From Desertimonas flava (GTDB lineage: Bacteria; Actinomycetota; Acidimicrobiia; Acidimicrobiales; Ilumatobacteraceae), in NCBI RefSeq assembly GCF_003426815.1, contig NZ_QKYK01000026.1, positions 23,080 to 87,079 on the forward strand: a DNA stretch of 64,000 nucleotides, given 5' to 3'. The notes beneath the pieces are model-generated. The model was given only the letters and a program-made list of their open reading frames with translations, was not told the origin of the DNA and searched no databases. The translations under genes and the position numbers were made by a program. The stretch's first letter is position 1; each line of letters opens with the position of its first letter. Positions 55,714-64,000 of the stretch are shown piece by piece.

Positions 55714-57822
55714 GTGGGGACCGATGAGGGGACATCGACGGCGCGGCGACGCACGGCGTGCCGCATCTGCGCCGTCGGCTGCGGAACGATCGTCGACGTC
55801 ATGTCCGGAGCGACCGGCGACCGGGTGATCCGTGTCGCGGGCGACCCCGACGACCCTGTGTCGCAGGGCTACACGTGCTCGAAGGGGCGCGCCGGTCCGG
55901 AGTTCCATCATCACGCCGACCGGCTCGATCGGCCGCTCGTCCGGACCGGCGGGGGCCTGGTCGCGGCGACGTGGGACGCCGCCCTCGACGACATCGCCGC
56001 CCGCGTCCGGGCGATCCTCGCCGGCCACGGCGGGCGTGCGGTGGCGAGCTACCTCGGGACGGGCGGCCCGCTCGACCCCAGCGGGTTCGCCATGGCCGAG
56101 GGATTCTTCCGCTCGATCGGCACCGATCAGAAGTACAGCGCGCTGAGCATCGATTGCCCGAGCAAGTTCCTGATCCCGCAGCTGGTGAGCGGGGTGCAGC
56201 TGGCATTCCAGCCCGACATCGACCACACCGACGTGCTGCTCGCCGTCGGGGTCAACACCGTCGTCTCGCACGGCCACGGGCTGATGACCCCGAATCCCCT
56301 CGTGCGGCTGCGGCAGCTGCGGGCCCGCGGCGGTCGGCTGATCGTGCTCGATCCGCGTCGCACCGAGACGGCGGCCCACGCCGACCTACATCTGCAGCTG
56401 CGTCCGGGAACCGACCACGTGGTGCTCGCGGCGGCGGTCCGCGAGGCGCTCCGGGGCGGAGTGGACACCCAGTTCCTCGAGGACTGTGCCGACCCGTCGT
56501 CCGTCGAGCGGTTGCGGGCGTTCGTCGAGCCGTTCGACGCCGAGCATGCCGCGGCGGTCGCCGGTCTCGACGCCACCGAGGTCCGGCGTTTCGTCGAGCT
56601 GACGACGAGGGGCCGGCTCGGCATCGAGACCGGCACCGGTGTGTCGATGAGTGCGTCGGCGAATCTGACCGAGTGGATGGCGTGGGCGCTCGCCGCCGTC
56701 ACCGGCAGTCTCGATCGTGCCGGCGGATGCACGTTCAACCCGGGGTTCCTCCGTCCGCTGGAGGATGCCCTGCCCGGTGGACGGGGCGATCTCGGGCCAC
56801 GCCCGGCGAGCCGGCCCGACCTGCCGCGCGTCGTGAACGGTGAGATGCCGTGTGCTGCGCTCGCCGACGAGATCGAGGCGGGGGAGGTGCGGGCCCTCTT
56901 CGTGCGGGTCGGCAATCCGGCGTCGACGTTCCCCGACAACCGTCGCGTCCGCGCCGCGCTCGAGCTTCTCGACCTGCTCGTCGTCATCGACGCCCGCCCC
57001 ACCGAGACCACCGAGCTCGCCACGCACGTCCTGCCGATGGCCGATCACTTCGAACGCTCGGACCTCTTGACCGGCTACCTCCAGGCGAAACCGTTCATGC
57101 GATGGGCGCCGGCCGTCGTCGATCCGGTCGGGGAGCGGCGGAGCCAATGGTGGATGTTTGCCGAACTCACCCGCCGATGCGGCTTTCCGCTGTTCGGCAA
57201 CGAACGCCGCGATCGCGTCCTCGCCGGTGCGACCCTCGACGACGCGCTGATCGCCGAGACGATCACCCACGGTGCGCGTCACGGCTGGGAGGAGATCCTC
57301 GCCGCGCCGTACGGCATCGTCGACGAGTCGCTGGCACCCGGCTGGCTGCTCCCCGGGCGGCTGGGAAGGCCGCTCGATCTGGCGCCCGTCGAGCTGACGG
57401 GCTCGATGGTGCCGTTCGGTCGGAGGCCGGGGGCGCCGGGCGGCTCCACCGGCGACGAACCGCCGGCGCTGGTGCTCGTCAACCGAAGGACGGCGAGCCG
57501 GTACAACTCGCTCGACGCCGTCGCCGGGCGGCGGGTGCGCCCGGCGCGGCCGACGCTGCTGATGCACCCCGACGACGCCACGGACCGTCGGCTCACCACG
57601 GGGGAGGCGGCGACCGTGTCGACGGCGTCGGGTAGCTGTGTCGTCGAGGTCGAGGTGACCGACGCGATCCGCCGCGGTGTCGTGTCATTGCCGCACGCCT
57701 GGCCCGACGCCGACGTCAATCGCCTCACGAGCGGTCGACGCGTCGACCCGTTGAGCGCCATGCCGGAGTTCTCCGGCTTCGCCGTGACCGTGGAGCGGCG
57801 GCCGTCCTTGGCCCAAACCTGA
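55714..57822 (+). CDS. Molybdopterin oxidoreductase, formate dehydrogenase/nitrate reductase superfamily, orphan
   Basis: 702 residues, GTG start with TAGGAT 7 nt upstream (leaderless). N-terminal [4Fe-4S] motif CRICAVGCGTIVDV with a fourth Cys in GYTCSKGRAG. Central SALSIDCPSKFL offers a Cys as Mo ligand. C-terminal molydopterin-binding domain ends around HAWPDADVNRLTSGRRVDPLSAMPEFSG (parts). No Tat signal, and no Fe-S or cytochrome partner gene beside it. Substrate unknown. Its stop codon lies inside the palindrome 57817-57842. Confidence 0.85.
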   Translation: MGTDEGTSTARRRTACRICAVGCGTIVDVMSGATGDRVIRVAGDPDDPVSQGYTCSKGRAGPEFHHHADRLDRPLVRTGGGLVAATWDAALDDIAARVRAILAGHGGRAVASYLGTGGPLDPSGFAMAEGFFRSIGTDQKYSALSIDCPSKFLIPQLVSGVQLAFQPDIDHTDVLLAVGVNTVVSHGHGLMTPNPLVRLRQLRARGGRLIVLDPRRTETAAHADLHLQLRPGTDHVVLAAAVREALRGGVDTQFLEDCADPSSVERLRAFVEPFDAEHAAAVAGLDATEVRRFVELTTRGRLGIETGTGVSMSASANLTEWMAWALAAVTGSLDRAGGCTFNPGFLRPLEDALPGGRGDLGPRPASRPDLPRVVNGEMPCAALADEIEAGEVRALFVRVGNPASTFPDNRRVRAALELLDLLVVIDARPTETTELATHVLPMADHFERSDLLTGYLQAKPFMRWAPAVVDPVGERRSQWWMFAELTRRCGFPLFGNERRDRVLAGATLDDALIAETITHGARHGWEEILAAPYGIVDESLAPGWLLPGRLGRPLDLAPVELTGSMVPFGRRPGAPGGSTGDEPPALVLVNRRTASRYNSLDAVAGRRVRPARPTLLMHPDDATDRRLTTGEAATVSTASGSCVVEVEVTDAIRRGVVSLPHAWPDADVNRLTSGRRVDPLSAMPEFSGFAVTVERRPSLAQT

Positions 57823-57842
57823 TACTGGTGTTAGTATCAGGT
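57817..57842. promoter_or_regulatory. Palindromic operator candidate before the LIV importer operon
   Basis: Perfect 10-base arms ACCTGATACT and AGTATCAGGT with 6 nt between. It overlaps the stop codon of the upstream oxidoreductase and lies 114 bp before the binding-protein gene. The operon encodes its own TetR, which probably binds here. Confidence 0.6.
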
Positions 57843-57955
57843 CGGCGGAATTCGCCGGTCACTTGTGTCGGTGAGTGGGGGCCGGCCGAGGGGCCACGCA
57901 ACCGCCACCCACAGCACTGCGACAACAGCACTGACATCAGCACTAGGGGGACACC

Positions 57956-59221
57956 GTGCGGTCACGTTCAATTCTTTGCCTGCTCGCCGCGACCAGCGTC
58001 GTCGCGGCCACAGCCACCGGTGTCGCCAGCGCCGGCACCGACGCGCCCGCCGAACCGGCCGACGTCGCCACGGGGCCGGGCGTCGACGACGGGGAGATCC
58101 GCGTCGGGCTGCTCAACGACTTCTCCGGACCGATCGCTTCGATCGGCACCCCGTCGGCGATCGGCGCCGAGGTCTACTTCGACTACTACAACGCCGAGTT
58201 CGGTGGGGTGTGCGGCCGACAGATCGTGAGCGTGCGGGCCGACACCAAGTACGACACCCAGATCGCCGTCCAGGAGTACCGAGCGGTCAAGGACGACATC
58301 GCCATGATCACGCAGCTGCTCGGCACGGGCGCCGTGCTCGCCCTGGCCAACGACATCGCTCGCGACGGCATCACCACGCTCGCCGGCACCTTGGCGGCCG
58401 ACGTGATCCCGCTCGACCACATCTTCGTGTACCAGACGCCGTTCGAACTCGAAGCGGTCAACGGCATCTCCTGGGCGGCCGAGAACCTGGCCGGCGACGG
58501 GCCGCTGCAGGTCGGCGTCATCTACCAGGGCGACGCCTACGGCGAGGCGGGCCTCGCCGCCGTCGAGCATGCCGCCTCCGAGCTCGGTGAGGATGCCGTC
58601 CAGATCGTCGCCACGGCCTCGTACTCGCCGACCGACGAGGACTTCACCTCGCACGTGCAGAAGATGAAGGAGGCCGGCGCCGAGGTCGTCTGGCTCCACG
58701 ACACGCCGCGCCAGACGGCGGCGGTGCTCGGTGTCTCCGCCCAGCAGGGCTACGCACCGCAGTTCATGAGCACCTACTCGGGCTTCGCCAGCGCCCTCGT
58801 CGAGCCGCTCGGTGAGCTGCTCAACAGCCTGCTGATCGTCAACTCGAACCAGTCGTACGGCGACGAGGGCGAGGAGATGGAGACGCTCGTCGCCGCCGTC
58901 GAGGAGTACGCACCCGACCAGCCGGCGGACAACTCGCTGGTCGTCGGCTGGATCTCCGGCATGGTCACCGTGCAGGCCCTCCAGCGGGCGTGCGAGATGG
59001 GCGACCTCAGTCGCGAGGGCATCGCCGCGGCGATGGTCGGCCTCGAGGTCGACCACAACGGGATCACGCCGGACATCTCGTTCGGCGAGACGCCCGAGGA
59101 GCGCATCCCGTCGCGGGCCAACCAGATCGCCGAGATCAACCTCGAGACCACCCTGCCCAGCGCGATCAGCGAGATCTTCACGAGCGACGCCGCCCTCACG
59201 TGGACGTTGCCGGAGGGCTGA
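57956..59221 (+). CDS. ABC transporter substrate-binding protein, LivK type
   Basis: 421 residues, GTG start with AGGGGG upstream. Signal peptide (ILCLLAATSVVAATATGVASA). Periplasmic-binding fold type I: IRVGLLNDFSGPIASIGTPS, GVCGRQIVSVRADTKYD, QVGVIYQGDAYGEAGLAAVE. No lipobox Cys at the cleavage site. Family members bind branched-chain amino acids, amides or short organic acids. First gene of the operon with TetR, acyl-CoA synthetase and two permeases. Confidence 0.87.
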   Translation: MRSRSILCLLAATSVVAATATGVASAGTDAPAEPADVATGPGVDDGEIRVGLLNDFSGPIASIGTPSAIGAEVYFDYYNAEFGGVCGRQIVSVRADTKYDTQIAVQEYRAVKDDIAMITQLLGTGAVLALANDIARDGITTLAGTLAADVIPLDHIFVYQTPFELEAVNGISWAAENLAGDGPLQVGVIYQGDAYGEAGLAAVEHAASELGEDAVQIVATASYSPTDEDFTSHVQKMKEAGAEVVWLHDTPRQTAAVLGVSAQQGYAPQFMSTYSGFASALVEPLGELLNSLLIVNSNQSYGDEGEEMETLVAAVEEYAPDQPADNSLVVGWISGMVTVQALQRACEMGDLSREGIAAAMVGLEVDHNGITPDISFGETPEERIPSRANQIAEINLETTLPSAISEIFTSDAALTWTLPEG

Positions 59222-59231
59222 CCACCGCCGT

Positions 59232-59882
59232 ATGACGACGCGCAAGGGCCGGGCCACCCGGCTGTCGTTCCAGGAGGCCGCCCGTCGCGTGTTCGCACGC
59301 GACGGGTACCTCAACTCCCGCCTCTCCGACATCGCCGACGAGGCGGGCAAGTCGATGGCGTCGTTCTACAACTACTTCGAGAGCAAAGAGGCGCTCCTCG
59401 CCGAGCTCGCCGCCGACTTCGACGCCGAGCTGCAGCGCCGGGTCGCCGAGCCGTTCCGCCGCGAGCGGTCACCCGAGGCGGCGCTGCACGGGGCGATCGC
59501 CGCGTTCTACCGCCATTACCAGACCCGGCTGCCCGAGGCGATCGGCATCTTCCAGGCGTCGATGGTGAACCCCGACTTCGCCGCACAGTGGCGGGAGATC
59601 CGCACCAACGGGGTGCGGACGATCGCCCTCGGCATCCGGCGCGCCCAGGCCGCCGGCTTCGCTCCGGGCCTCGATCCGCTGCTCGCGGCGTCGGCCCTGT
59701 CGTCGATGATCGAGCACTTCTGCTGGGTGTGGATGGCCGGCGAGGGCGACGCGACCGGCGTCGAGCCGACGGCTCCGGGGTTCGACGAGCACGCCATCGA
59801 CACGCTCTGGCAGCTGTGGTCGCACGCCGTGTACTGGACCGAGCAGTCACCACGGCGAGAGTCACCGAAAGAGGCAACGTGA
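59232..59882 (+). CDS. TetR family transcriptional regulator
   Basis: 216 residues. HTH region FQEAARRVFARDGYLNSRLSDIADEAGKSMASFYNYFESKEALL (in parts, residues ~12-55). It sits inside the importer operon, 10 bp after the binding-protein gene and overlapping the synthetase gene (GTGA). It probably senses the imported acid or its CoA ester and acts on the palindrome at 57817-57842. Confidence 0.87.
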   Translation: MTTRKGRATRLSFQEAARRVFARDGYLNSRLSDIADEAGKSMASFYNYFESKEALLAELAADFDAELQRRVAEPFRRERSPEAALHGAIAAFYRHYQTRLPEAIGIFQASMVNPDFAAQWREIRTNGVRTIALGIRRAQAAGFAPGLDPLLAASALSSMIEHFCWVWMAGEGDATGVEPTAPGFDEHAIDTLWQLWSHAVYWTEQSPRRESPKEAT

Positions 59883-61792
59883 TCACGCTCACCAGACGGC
59901 CCCTCCCGGCGCTGGCGACATCGTCGAGCATCGAGAGCGCCGCGCCGGCGGTCGACGCGCCGGTGGCGTCCGACCAACCGGCGCCGACGTTGCCGGCACT
60001 CCTGCTGGCCCGCGCCGCGGCGCATCCGGACCGGGTGGCCTTCCAGCACAAGGACCTCGGCATCTGGCACCCGATCACATGGGCCGCCTACCTCGACGAG
60101 GTCCGCGCCGTCGCCATCGGGCTCGAACAGCTCGGGCTGGAGCGCGGCGACCGGCTCGCCGTGCACTCCGAGAACCGCCCGGAATGGGTCTACGCCGACC
60201 TCGCCGCGGAAGGGCTGGGAGGCGTGGTCGTCGGTGTCTACCCCACCAATCCCGCGGCCGAGGTGCGCTACCTCCTCCAGGACTCGGGGGCCAAAGTCCT
60301 CGTCGCCGAGGACCAGGAACAGGTCGACAAGGCGCTCGCCGTGTTCGACGAGTGTCCCGACCTCGTCCGCATCGTGGTCATCGATCCCAAGGGGCTGCGC
60401 GACTACGACCATCCCGCCCTGATCCACTGGGACGACATGGTGGCCGCCGGCCGCGCCGTGCTCCGCGCCCCCGGCTCCGAGGCCAGGCGGGCGCTCGACG
60501 CCCGCTTCGCCGAGGTCGGGCCCGACGACCTGGCGTGCATCGTCTACACGTCGGGCACCACGGGCCCACCGAAGGGCGCGATGCTCACGCACCGCAACTG
60601 CCTCGCCGGCGCGGCCGCCCTCGTCGAGGGGATGCATCTCGACTCGACGGCGACCGCACTGTCGTACCTCCCGCTCTGCCACGTCGCCGAGCGCATCTGG
60701 ACGATCTTCATCTCACTGCTGGCCGGCGTCACCATCAGCTTCGCCGAATCGGTCGACACGGTGCAGCACGACCTCCACGAGATCGCTCCGACGTTCTTCG
60801 GTGCCGTGCCGCGCATCGCCGAGAAGATGCAGGCGTCGGTCGAGATCCGCATCCGCGACGCGGCGTGGATCAAGCGCGTCAACTACGACGTCTGGATGCG
60901 GGTCGGCCGCCGGCTCGCCCGCGAGCGCATCGAGCGGCGCGGCAAGCGATCCCTGCGGTCGCGCCTCGTCTACGCCGTCGGCAACGTCATGCTGTACCGC
61001 TCGATGCGGGAGCGGCTCGGCCTGCGCAACGTGGAGAACGCCCTGTTCGGCGCAGCGCCGCCGGCGCCCGAACTGCTCGAGTACTTCCACGCCATCGGCG
61101 TGCCCGTCGTGCAGACCTACGGTCAGACCGAGTGCGGTGGATCGTCGCACCTGCACCAGGATTGGGACATCGCCTACGACACGGTCGGGACGCCACTGCC
61201 GGGCTACCGCTGCATGGTCGACCCGGAGACGAGCGAGGTGCTCCTCGGTGGGGTCGGGGTGTTCGCCGGCTACTGGAACCGGCCCGACGCGACCGCGGCG
61301 ACGGTCCGCGACGGCTGGCTGCACACGGGCGACCAGGGCGTCATCACCGACCGTGGCCACCTCAAGATCGTCGGCCGCATCAAGGACATCATCATCACGT
61401 CGGGCGGCAAGAACATCTCGCCCGACTACATCGAGAACGAGCTCAAGTTCTCGCCCTATGTCCGCGAGGCGATCGTCATCGGCGACGGCCGCAAGTTCCT
61501 CAGCGCCCTGATCGGCATCGAGTACGACACCGTCGGCCACTGGGCCGAGCGCAACGGCGTGGCGTACACGACCTATCGCGACCTGAGCGAGCAGCCTCAG
61601 GTCCGCGAGCTGATCGAGGGTTGGGTGCGGGAGGTCAACGACAAGCTCTCGCAGGTCGAGCAGATCAAGAAGTTCCGCCTGCTCACCAAGGAGCTCGACC
61701 ACGAGGACGCCGAGCTGACGGCGACGCAGAAGGTGCGCCGCAGCACGATCGCCGCCAAGTTCACAGACCTGATCGAGGAGATGTACCGGTGA
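59879..61792 (+). CDS. AMP-dependent long-chain acyl-CoA synthetase
   Basis: 637 residues from GTG 59879. ANL-superfamily motifs: P-loop IVYTSGTTGPPKGAMLTH, LPLCHVAERIW, YGQTECGGSSHLHQDWD, the hinge GWLHTGDQGVITDRGHLKIVGRIKD (parts) and catalytic lysine region ATQKVRRSTI. It activates a carboxylic acid to its CoA thioester with ATP. Together with the LIV-type importer it suggests uptake plus activation of an organic or fatty acid. Overlaps the flanking genes by GTGA on both sides. Confidence 0.9.
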   Translation: MITLTRRPLPALATSSSIESAAPAVDAPVASDQPAPTLPALLLARAAAHPDRVAFQHKDLGIWHPITWAAYLDEVRAVAIGLEQLGLERGDRLAVHSENRPEWVYADLAAEGLGGVVVGVYPTNPAAEVRYLLQDSGAKVLVAEDQEQVDKALAVFDECPDLVRIVVIDPKGLRDYDHPALIHWDDMVAAGRAVLRAPGSEARRALDARFAEVGPDDLACIVYTSGTTGPPKGAMLTHRNCLAGAAALVEGMHLDSTATALSYLPLCHVAERIWTIFISLLAGVTISFAESVDTVQHDLHEIAPTFFGAVPRIAEKMQASVEIRIRDAAWIKRVNYDVWMRVGRRLARERIERRGKRSLRSRLVYAVGNVMLYRSMRERLGLRNVENALFGAAPPAPELLEYFHAIGVPVVQTYGQTECGGSSHLHQDWDIAYDTVGTPLPGYRCMVDPETSEVLLGGVGVFAGYWNRPDATAATVRDGWLHTGDQGVITDRGHLKIVGRIKDIIITSGGKNISPDYIENELKFSPYVREAIVIGDGRKFLSALIGIEYDTVGHWAERNGVAYTTYRDLSEQPQVRELIEGWVREVNDKLSQVEQIKKFRLLTKELDHEDAELTATQKVRRSTIAAKFTDLIEEMYR

Positions 61793-62673
61793 TCAAACTG
61801 CTCCAGCTGATGTTCCAGGGGCTCAGCCTCGGGATGGTGTACTCGCTGATCGCCCTCGGGTTCGTGCTCGTCTTCAAGGGCACCGGCGTCTTCAACTTCG
61901 CCCACGGCGACTTCGTGATGGGCGCCGCCTATATCGTGGTCGCCGTCTCGACGAGCCAGCCGTGGGGTGTGGCCGTGCTGGTCGCCCTCGCCGTGCTCGT
62001 CGCCCTCGCCCTCGTCGTCGAGCGATTGGTCCTACGCAAGATGGTCGGCGAGCCGCTCTTCGCCGTCGTCATGGTCACGCTCGGCTTGGCGATCATGGTC
62101 AGAGCCGTCGTGACGATGATCTGGGGCTACAACGACAAGGGGTTCGCCGACCCGATCGGGCCCGGCGTGTGGGAGCCGGTGAACAACCTCGTCCTCCCGC
62201 ACACGGGGCTCTGGACGATCGGCGTGTCGGTCGTGTTGCTCACTGCGCTGTGGTTCTTCTACCAGCGGACGCCGGCCGGACTGGCGCTGCGGGCCACGGC
62301 GGCCCACCAGGAGGCGGCGATGGCGCAGGGCATCGACGTGCGGCGCATGTTCGCCCTGTCATGGGCGATCGCCGGCGTGCTGGCCACGGCCGGCGGCATC
62401 TTCCTCGGGGCGTTCCCCCGTCAGGTCGGTCTGCAGATGGGGTTCATCGCACTCAATGCCCTGCCCGCCATCATCATCGGTGGCTTCGACTCGTTGCAGG
62501 GCGCGGTGATCGGCGGGGTGACGGTGGGGATGCTCCAGGTGCTGGCGTCGGGGTACCTGGCGGACTACGGCGGTGGGCGCCTGCAGGACGTCGCCCCGTA
62601 CGTCGTGATGCTGCTCGTCCTGCTGGTCAGACCGTACGGCCTGTTCGGCACGAGAGAGATCGAACGCGTCTAG
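61789..62673 (+). CDS. Branched-chain-type ABC permease, LivH
   Basis: 294 residues from GTG 61789 (GTGA overlap). About 8 helices with the LivH start QGLSLGMVYSLIALGFVLVFKGTGVFNFAHGDFVM (parts), the cytoplasmic coupling stretch LRATAAHQEAAMAQGIDV and the closing NALPAIIIGGFDSLQGAVIGG. Forms the importer channel with LivM. Confidence 0.9.
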   Translation: MIKLLQLMFQGLSLGMVYSLIALGFVLVFKGTGVFNFAHGDFVMGAAYIVVAVSTSQPWGVAVLVALAVLVALALVVERLVLRKMVGEPLFAVVMVTLGLAIMVRAVVTMIWGYNDKGFADPIGPGVWEPVNNLVLPHTGLWTIGVSVVLLTALWFFYQRTPAGLALRATAAHQEAAMAQGIDVRRMFALSWAIAGVLATAGGIFLGAFPRQVGLQMGFIALNALPAIIIGGFDSLQGAVIGGVTVGMLQVLASGYLADYGGGRLQDVAPYVVMLLVLLVRPYGLFGTREIERV

Positions 62674-62677
62674 CGCC

Positions 62678-63784
62678 ATGGCCAGCACACTCCGGTCCGG
62701 CGTCTACTCGACGTCCTACCGCCACGAGGTCGCCCTGCGGCGCGGCGCCCCGGCCCACCTGGGCAGCGCCGCGGTCGCCGTCCTGCTGCTCGTCGCCCCC
62801 CTGGTGATGGGGCGCAACTGGGAGCCGATCGCCGTCTTCGCGCTGATTGCCGGCATCGCCGCCGTCGGACTCCAGCTGCTCACCGGCGTCGCCGGTCAGG
62901 TGTCGCTCGGTCACGCCGCCTTCCTCGGTGTCGGTGCCTACACGGCGAGCTGGCTGGGCGGCGACCGCGGCCTGCCCGTGTTCGTCTGGCTGCCGGCCGC
63001 CGGCCTCGTCGCCGCGCTGCTCGGTGGCATGGTCGGGCCGATCGCCACCCGGCTGCGCGGCCTCTACCTCGCCGTCGTCACCCTCGCCGTGTCGTTCATC
63101 GCCACCTACGTGTTCGAGCAGTGGAAGGACCTCACCGGCGGCAGCTCGGGGCGGTCGACCACGCCCCTCACCATCAACGGCACCGATCTGCTCGACGGCG
63201 TGACCGTGCCGCTCATCGGGCTCCACCTCAACGGCAACCAGGCGTACTGGTACTTCGTCCTCGCCGTGCTGACCGCGCTCGGGTACGCCGCCCGCAACAT
63301 CCAGCGGTCGCGGATGGGACGGGCGTTCTTGTCGATCCAGCATCGCGACCTCACGGCGGCCGTCGCCGGCATCCCCGTGACGTCCACCAAGACGCTCGCC
63401 TTCGCCGTCTCGGCCTTCTACGCCGGGATCGCCGGGGCGCTCCTCGGCGCCTACCAGTCGTACGTCCTGCCCAACCAGTGGGGGTTGTCGCTGTCGATCG
63501 AGTACATCGCGATGATCGTGATCGGCGGGCTCGGGACGGTGTTCGGCGCCGTCGTCGGCGCGGCGTTCGTGAAGGCCCTGCCCGAGATCGTCCGGTCGAT
63601 CGCCGGCGTCGTGCCGTTCATCGAGAAGGAGTCGTCGCCGAGCGGCGGCTTCTCGGTCGAGCTGGTGTCGCAGTTCCTCTACGGGGCGGCGATCGTGGCC
63701 GTCCTCGTGTTCGAACCCAAGGGCCTCCACGGCCTCTGGACCCGCTTCAAGTCCTTCTGGCAGACCTGGCCATGGAGCTACTGA
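62678..63784 (+). CDS. Branched-chain-type ABC permease, LivM
   Basis: 368 residues. About 10 helices. LivM motifs: LLTGVAGQVSLGHAAFLGVGAY, LRGLYLAVVTLAVSFI, LSIQHRDLTAAVAGIPVTSTKTLAFAVSAFYAGIAG (parts) and IVIGGLGTVFGAVVGAAFV. The usual next genes, livG and livF ATPases, do not follow within the window: a repeat-rich spacer and a probable mobile-element end come next. Confidence 0.9.
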   Translation: MASTLRSGVYSTSYRHEVALRRGAPAHLGSAAVAVLLLVAPLVMGRNWEPIAVFALIAGIAAVGLQLLTGVAGQVSLGHAAFLGVGAYTASWLGGDRGLPVFVWLPAAGLVAALLGGMVGPIATRLRGLYLAVVTLAVSFIATYVFEQWKDLTGGSSGRSTTPLTINGTDLLDGVTVPLIGLHLNGNQAYWYFVLAVLTALGYAARNIQRSRMGRAFLSIQHRDLTAAVAGIPVTSTKTLAFAVSAFYAGIAGALLGAYQSYVLPNQWGLSLSIEYIAMIVIGGLGTVFGAVVGAAFVKALPEIVRSIAGVVPFIEKESSPSGGFSVELVSQFLYGAAIVAVLVFEPKGLHGLWTRFKSFWQTWPWSY

Positions 63785-63918
63785 TGGGTTTCGTCCTCAC
63801 TCCGCATCGCTCGCTGCGCTCGCTCGCTCCGTTGCGGCGAGTTGGATTCGAGCTCGCTTCGCTCGCACGAAGAGTTGAAAGAGCGGCGGCGGAGTTGCTC
63901 CTTTGTCAAGGAGGGTGG
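63785..63918. repeat. Repeat-rich spacer with GCGAGCGAAGCGAGC-type motifs
   Basis: Contains CGCTCGCTGCGCTCGCTCGC (~63808-63828) and GAGCTCGCTTCGCTCGC (~63850-63866), relatives of the repeat at 28911-28922. A hairpin CTCCTT-TGTC-AAGGAG (63898-63913) lies just beyond the stop of the edge gene and may be its terminator or part of an element end. An open frame from ATG 63784 runs through the whole spacer, but it is made of repeat and antisense sequence. Confidence 0.5.
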
Positions 63919-64000
63919 TCATGCGGCGATGGGTTGGGCTTGTTGGCGGGTGTCGTTCCACATGCGTCGGATGATGCGGTCGGCGAGGCGGCGTTTGTGA
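63919..64000 (-). CDS. C-terminal end of an unidentified gene, possibly a transposase (partial)
   Basis: Only the last 26 codons are seen: HKRRLADRIIRRMWNDTRQQ then AQPIAA and stop. The basic helical tail and the codon use (four CAA, no CAG; AAA) differ from the GC-rich neighbours and suggest a mobile or foreign gene. The family cannot be named from this piece. Confidence 0.35.
   Translation of the reverse strand, partial: HKRRLADRIIRRMWNDTRQQAQPIAA

Noticed and set aside
63784..64000. Gene starting right after livM (TGATG overlap)
   Set aside because: The frame is made of the GCTCGCTGCGCTCGC repeat and then antisense to the edge gene. No livG-like Walker motif appears.
1..64000. tRNA, rRNA, tmRNA or RNase P genes
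   Set aside because: No conserved core sequences of these RNAs were seen in intergenic space.

Overview
This is a high-GC (roughly 70 %) actinobacterial chromosome segment. Gene content suggests a member of the Acidimicrobiia (Ilumatobacter-like): actinobacterial-type assimilatory nitrate genes led by a HemD/winged-helix fusion, an F420-type luciferase-family oxidoreductase, QueF and a yeast-type cytosine deaminase, many GTG starts and many leaderless starts (TANNNT 7-9 nt before the start codon). The taxon is an inference; no rRNA or tRNA gene was seen in the window.

Layout. 1-9.7 kb: a partial MFS exporter, then a nitrogen-assimilation block: HemD/winged-helix protein, NarK, NirB, NirD, a fused DmsB-DmsC-like electron-transfer protein and a cytoplasmic molybdopterin nitrate reductase, overlapping or tightly spaced and preceded by GlnR-box-like half sites. 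9.8-16.6 kb: MtfA-like peptidase, class III aminotransferase divergent from a dienelactone hydrolase, two exported small repeat proteins, a multi-hairpin 3' region with an intrinsic terminator, and cytochrome bd oxidase (cydAB). 16.6-24.9 kb: acyl-CoA dehydrogenase, YbhN-like membrane protein, DksA-type zinc-finger protein, an ATPase/LuxR fusion regulator, quinone oxidoreductase, MutY and a PucR regulator. 25.1-30.4 kb: a BMP-type ABC importer (binding protein, double ATPase, two permeases) plus cytosine deaminase, probably nucleobase or nucleoside uptake and salvage under PucR. 30.4-40.6 kb: QueF, a small-molecule kinase-like protein, two CitE/malyl-CoA lyase family enzymes, hydrolases, MBL hydrolase, MauE-like protein, oligopeptidase B, TauE-like exporter and a ferredoxin. 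40.6-41.1 kb: eleven copies of a 41-bp tandem repeat between the ferredoxin and sufB. 42.6-52.6 kb: a LAL-type LuxR regulator, a SARP-like regulator, three secreted proteins of unknown role, a P-loop kinase/F420-type oxidoreductase fusion and a methyltransferase. 52.6-55.7 kb: a gene-free stretch that looks like a structured RNA with a mini-ORF, then TetR/DHA2 drug exporter and a small Cys-rich protein. 55.7-63.8 kb: an orphan molybdopterin oxidoreductase and a LIV-type importer operon with its own TetR and an acyl-CoA synthetase. The right edge holds a repeat-rich spacer and the end of a probable mobile-element gene.

The least explained signals are non-coding: the RNA-like element at 52.66-52.91 kb, the 41-bp array, a 14-bp x5 repeat before the BMP gene, three 33-37 bp palindromes sharing the core GGTGCC-N-GGCACC at gene ends, and a repeat that twice sits exactly between a stop codon and the next start while keeping the genes translationally coupled.
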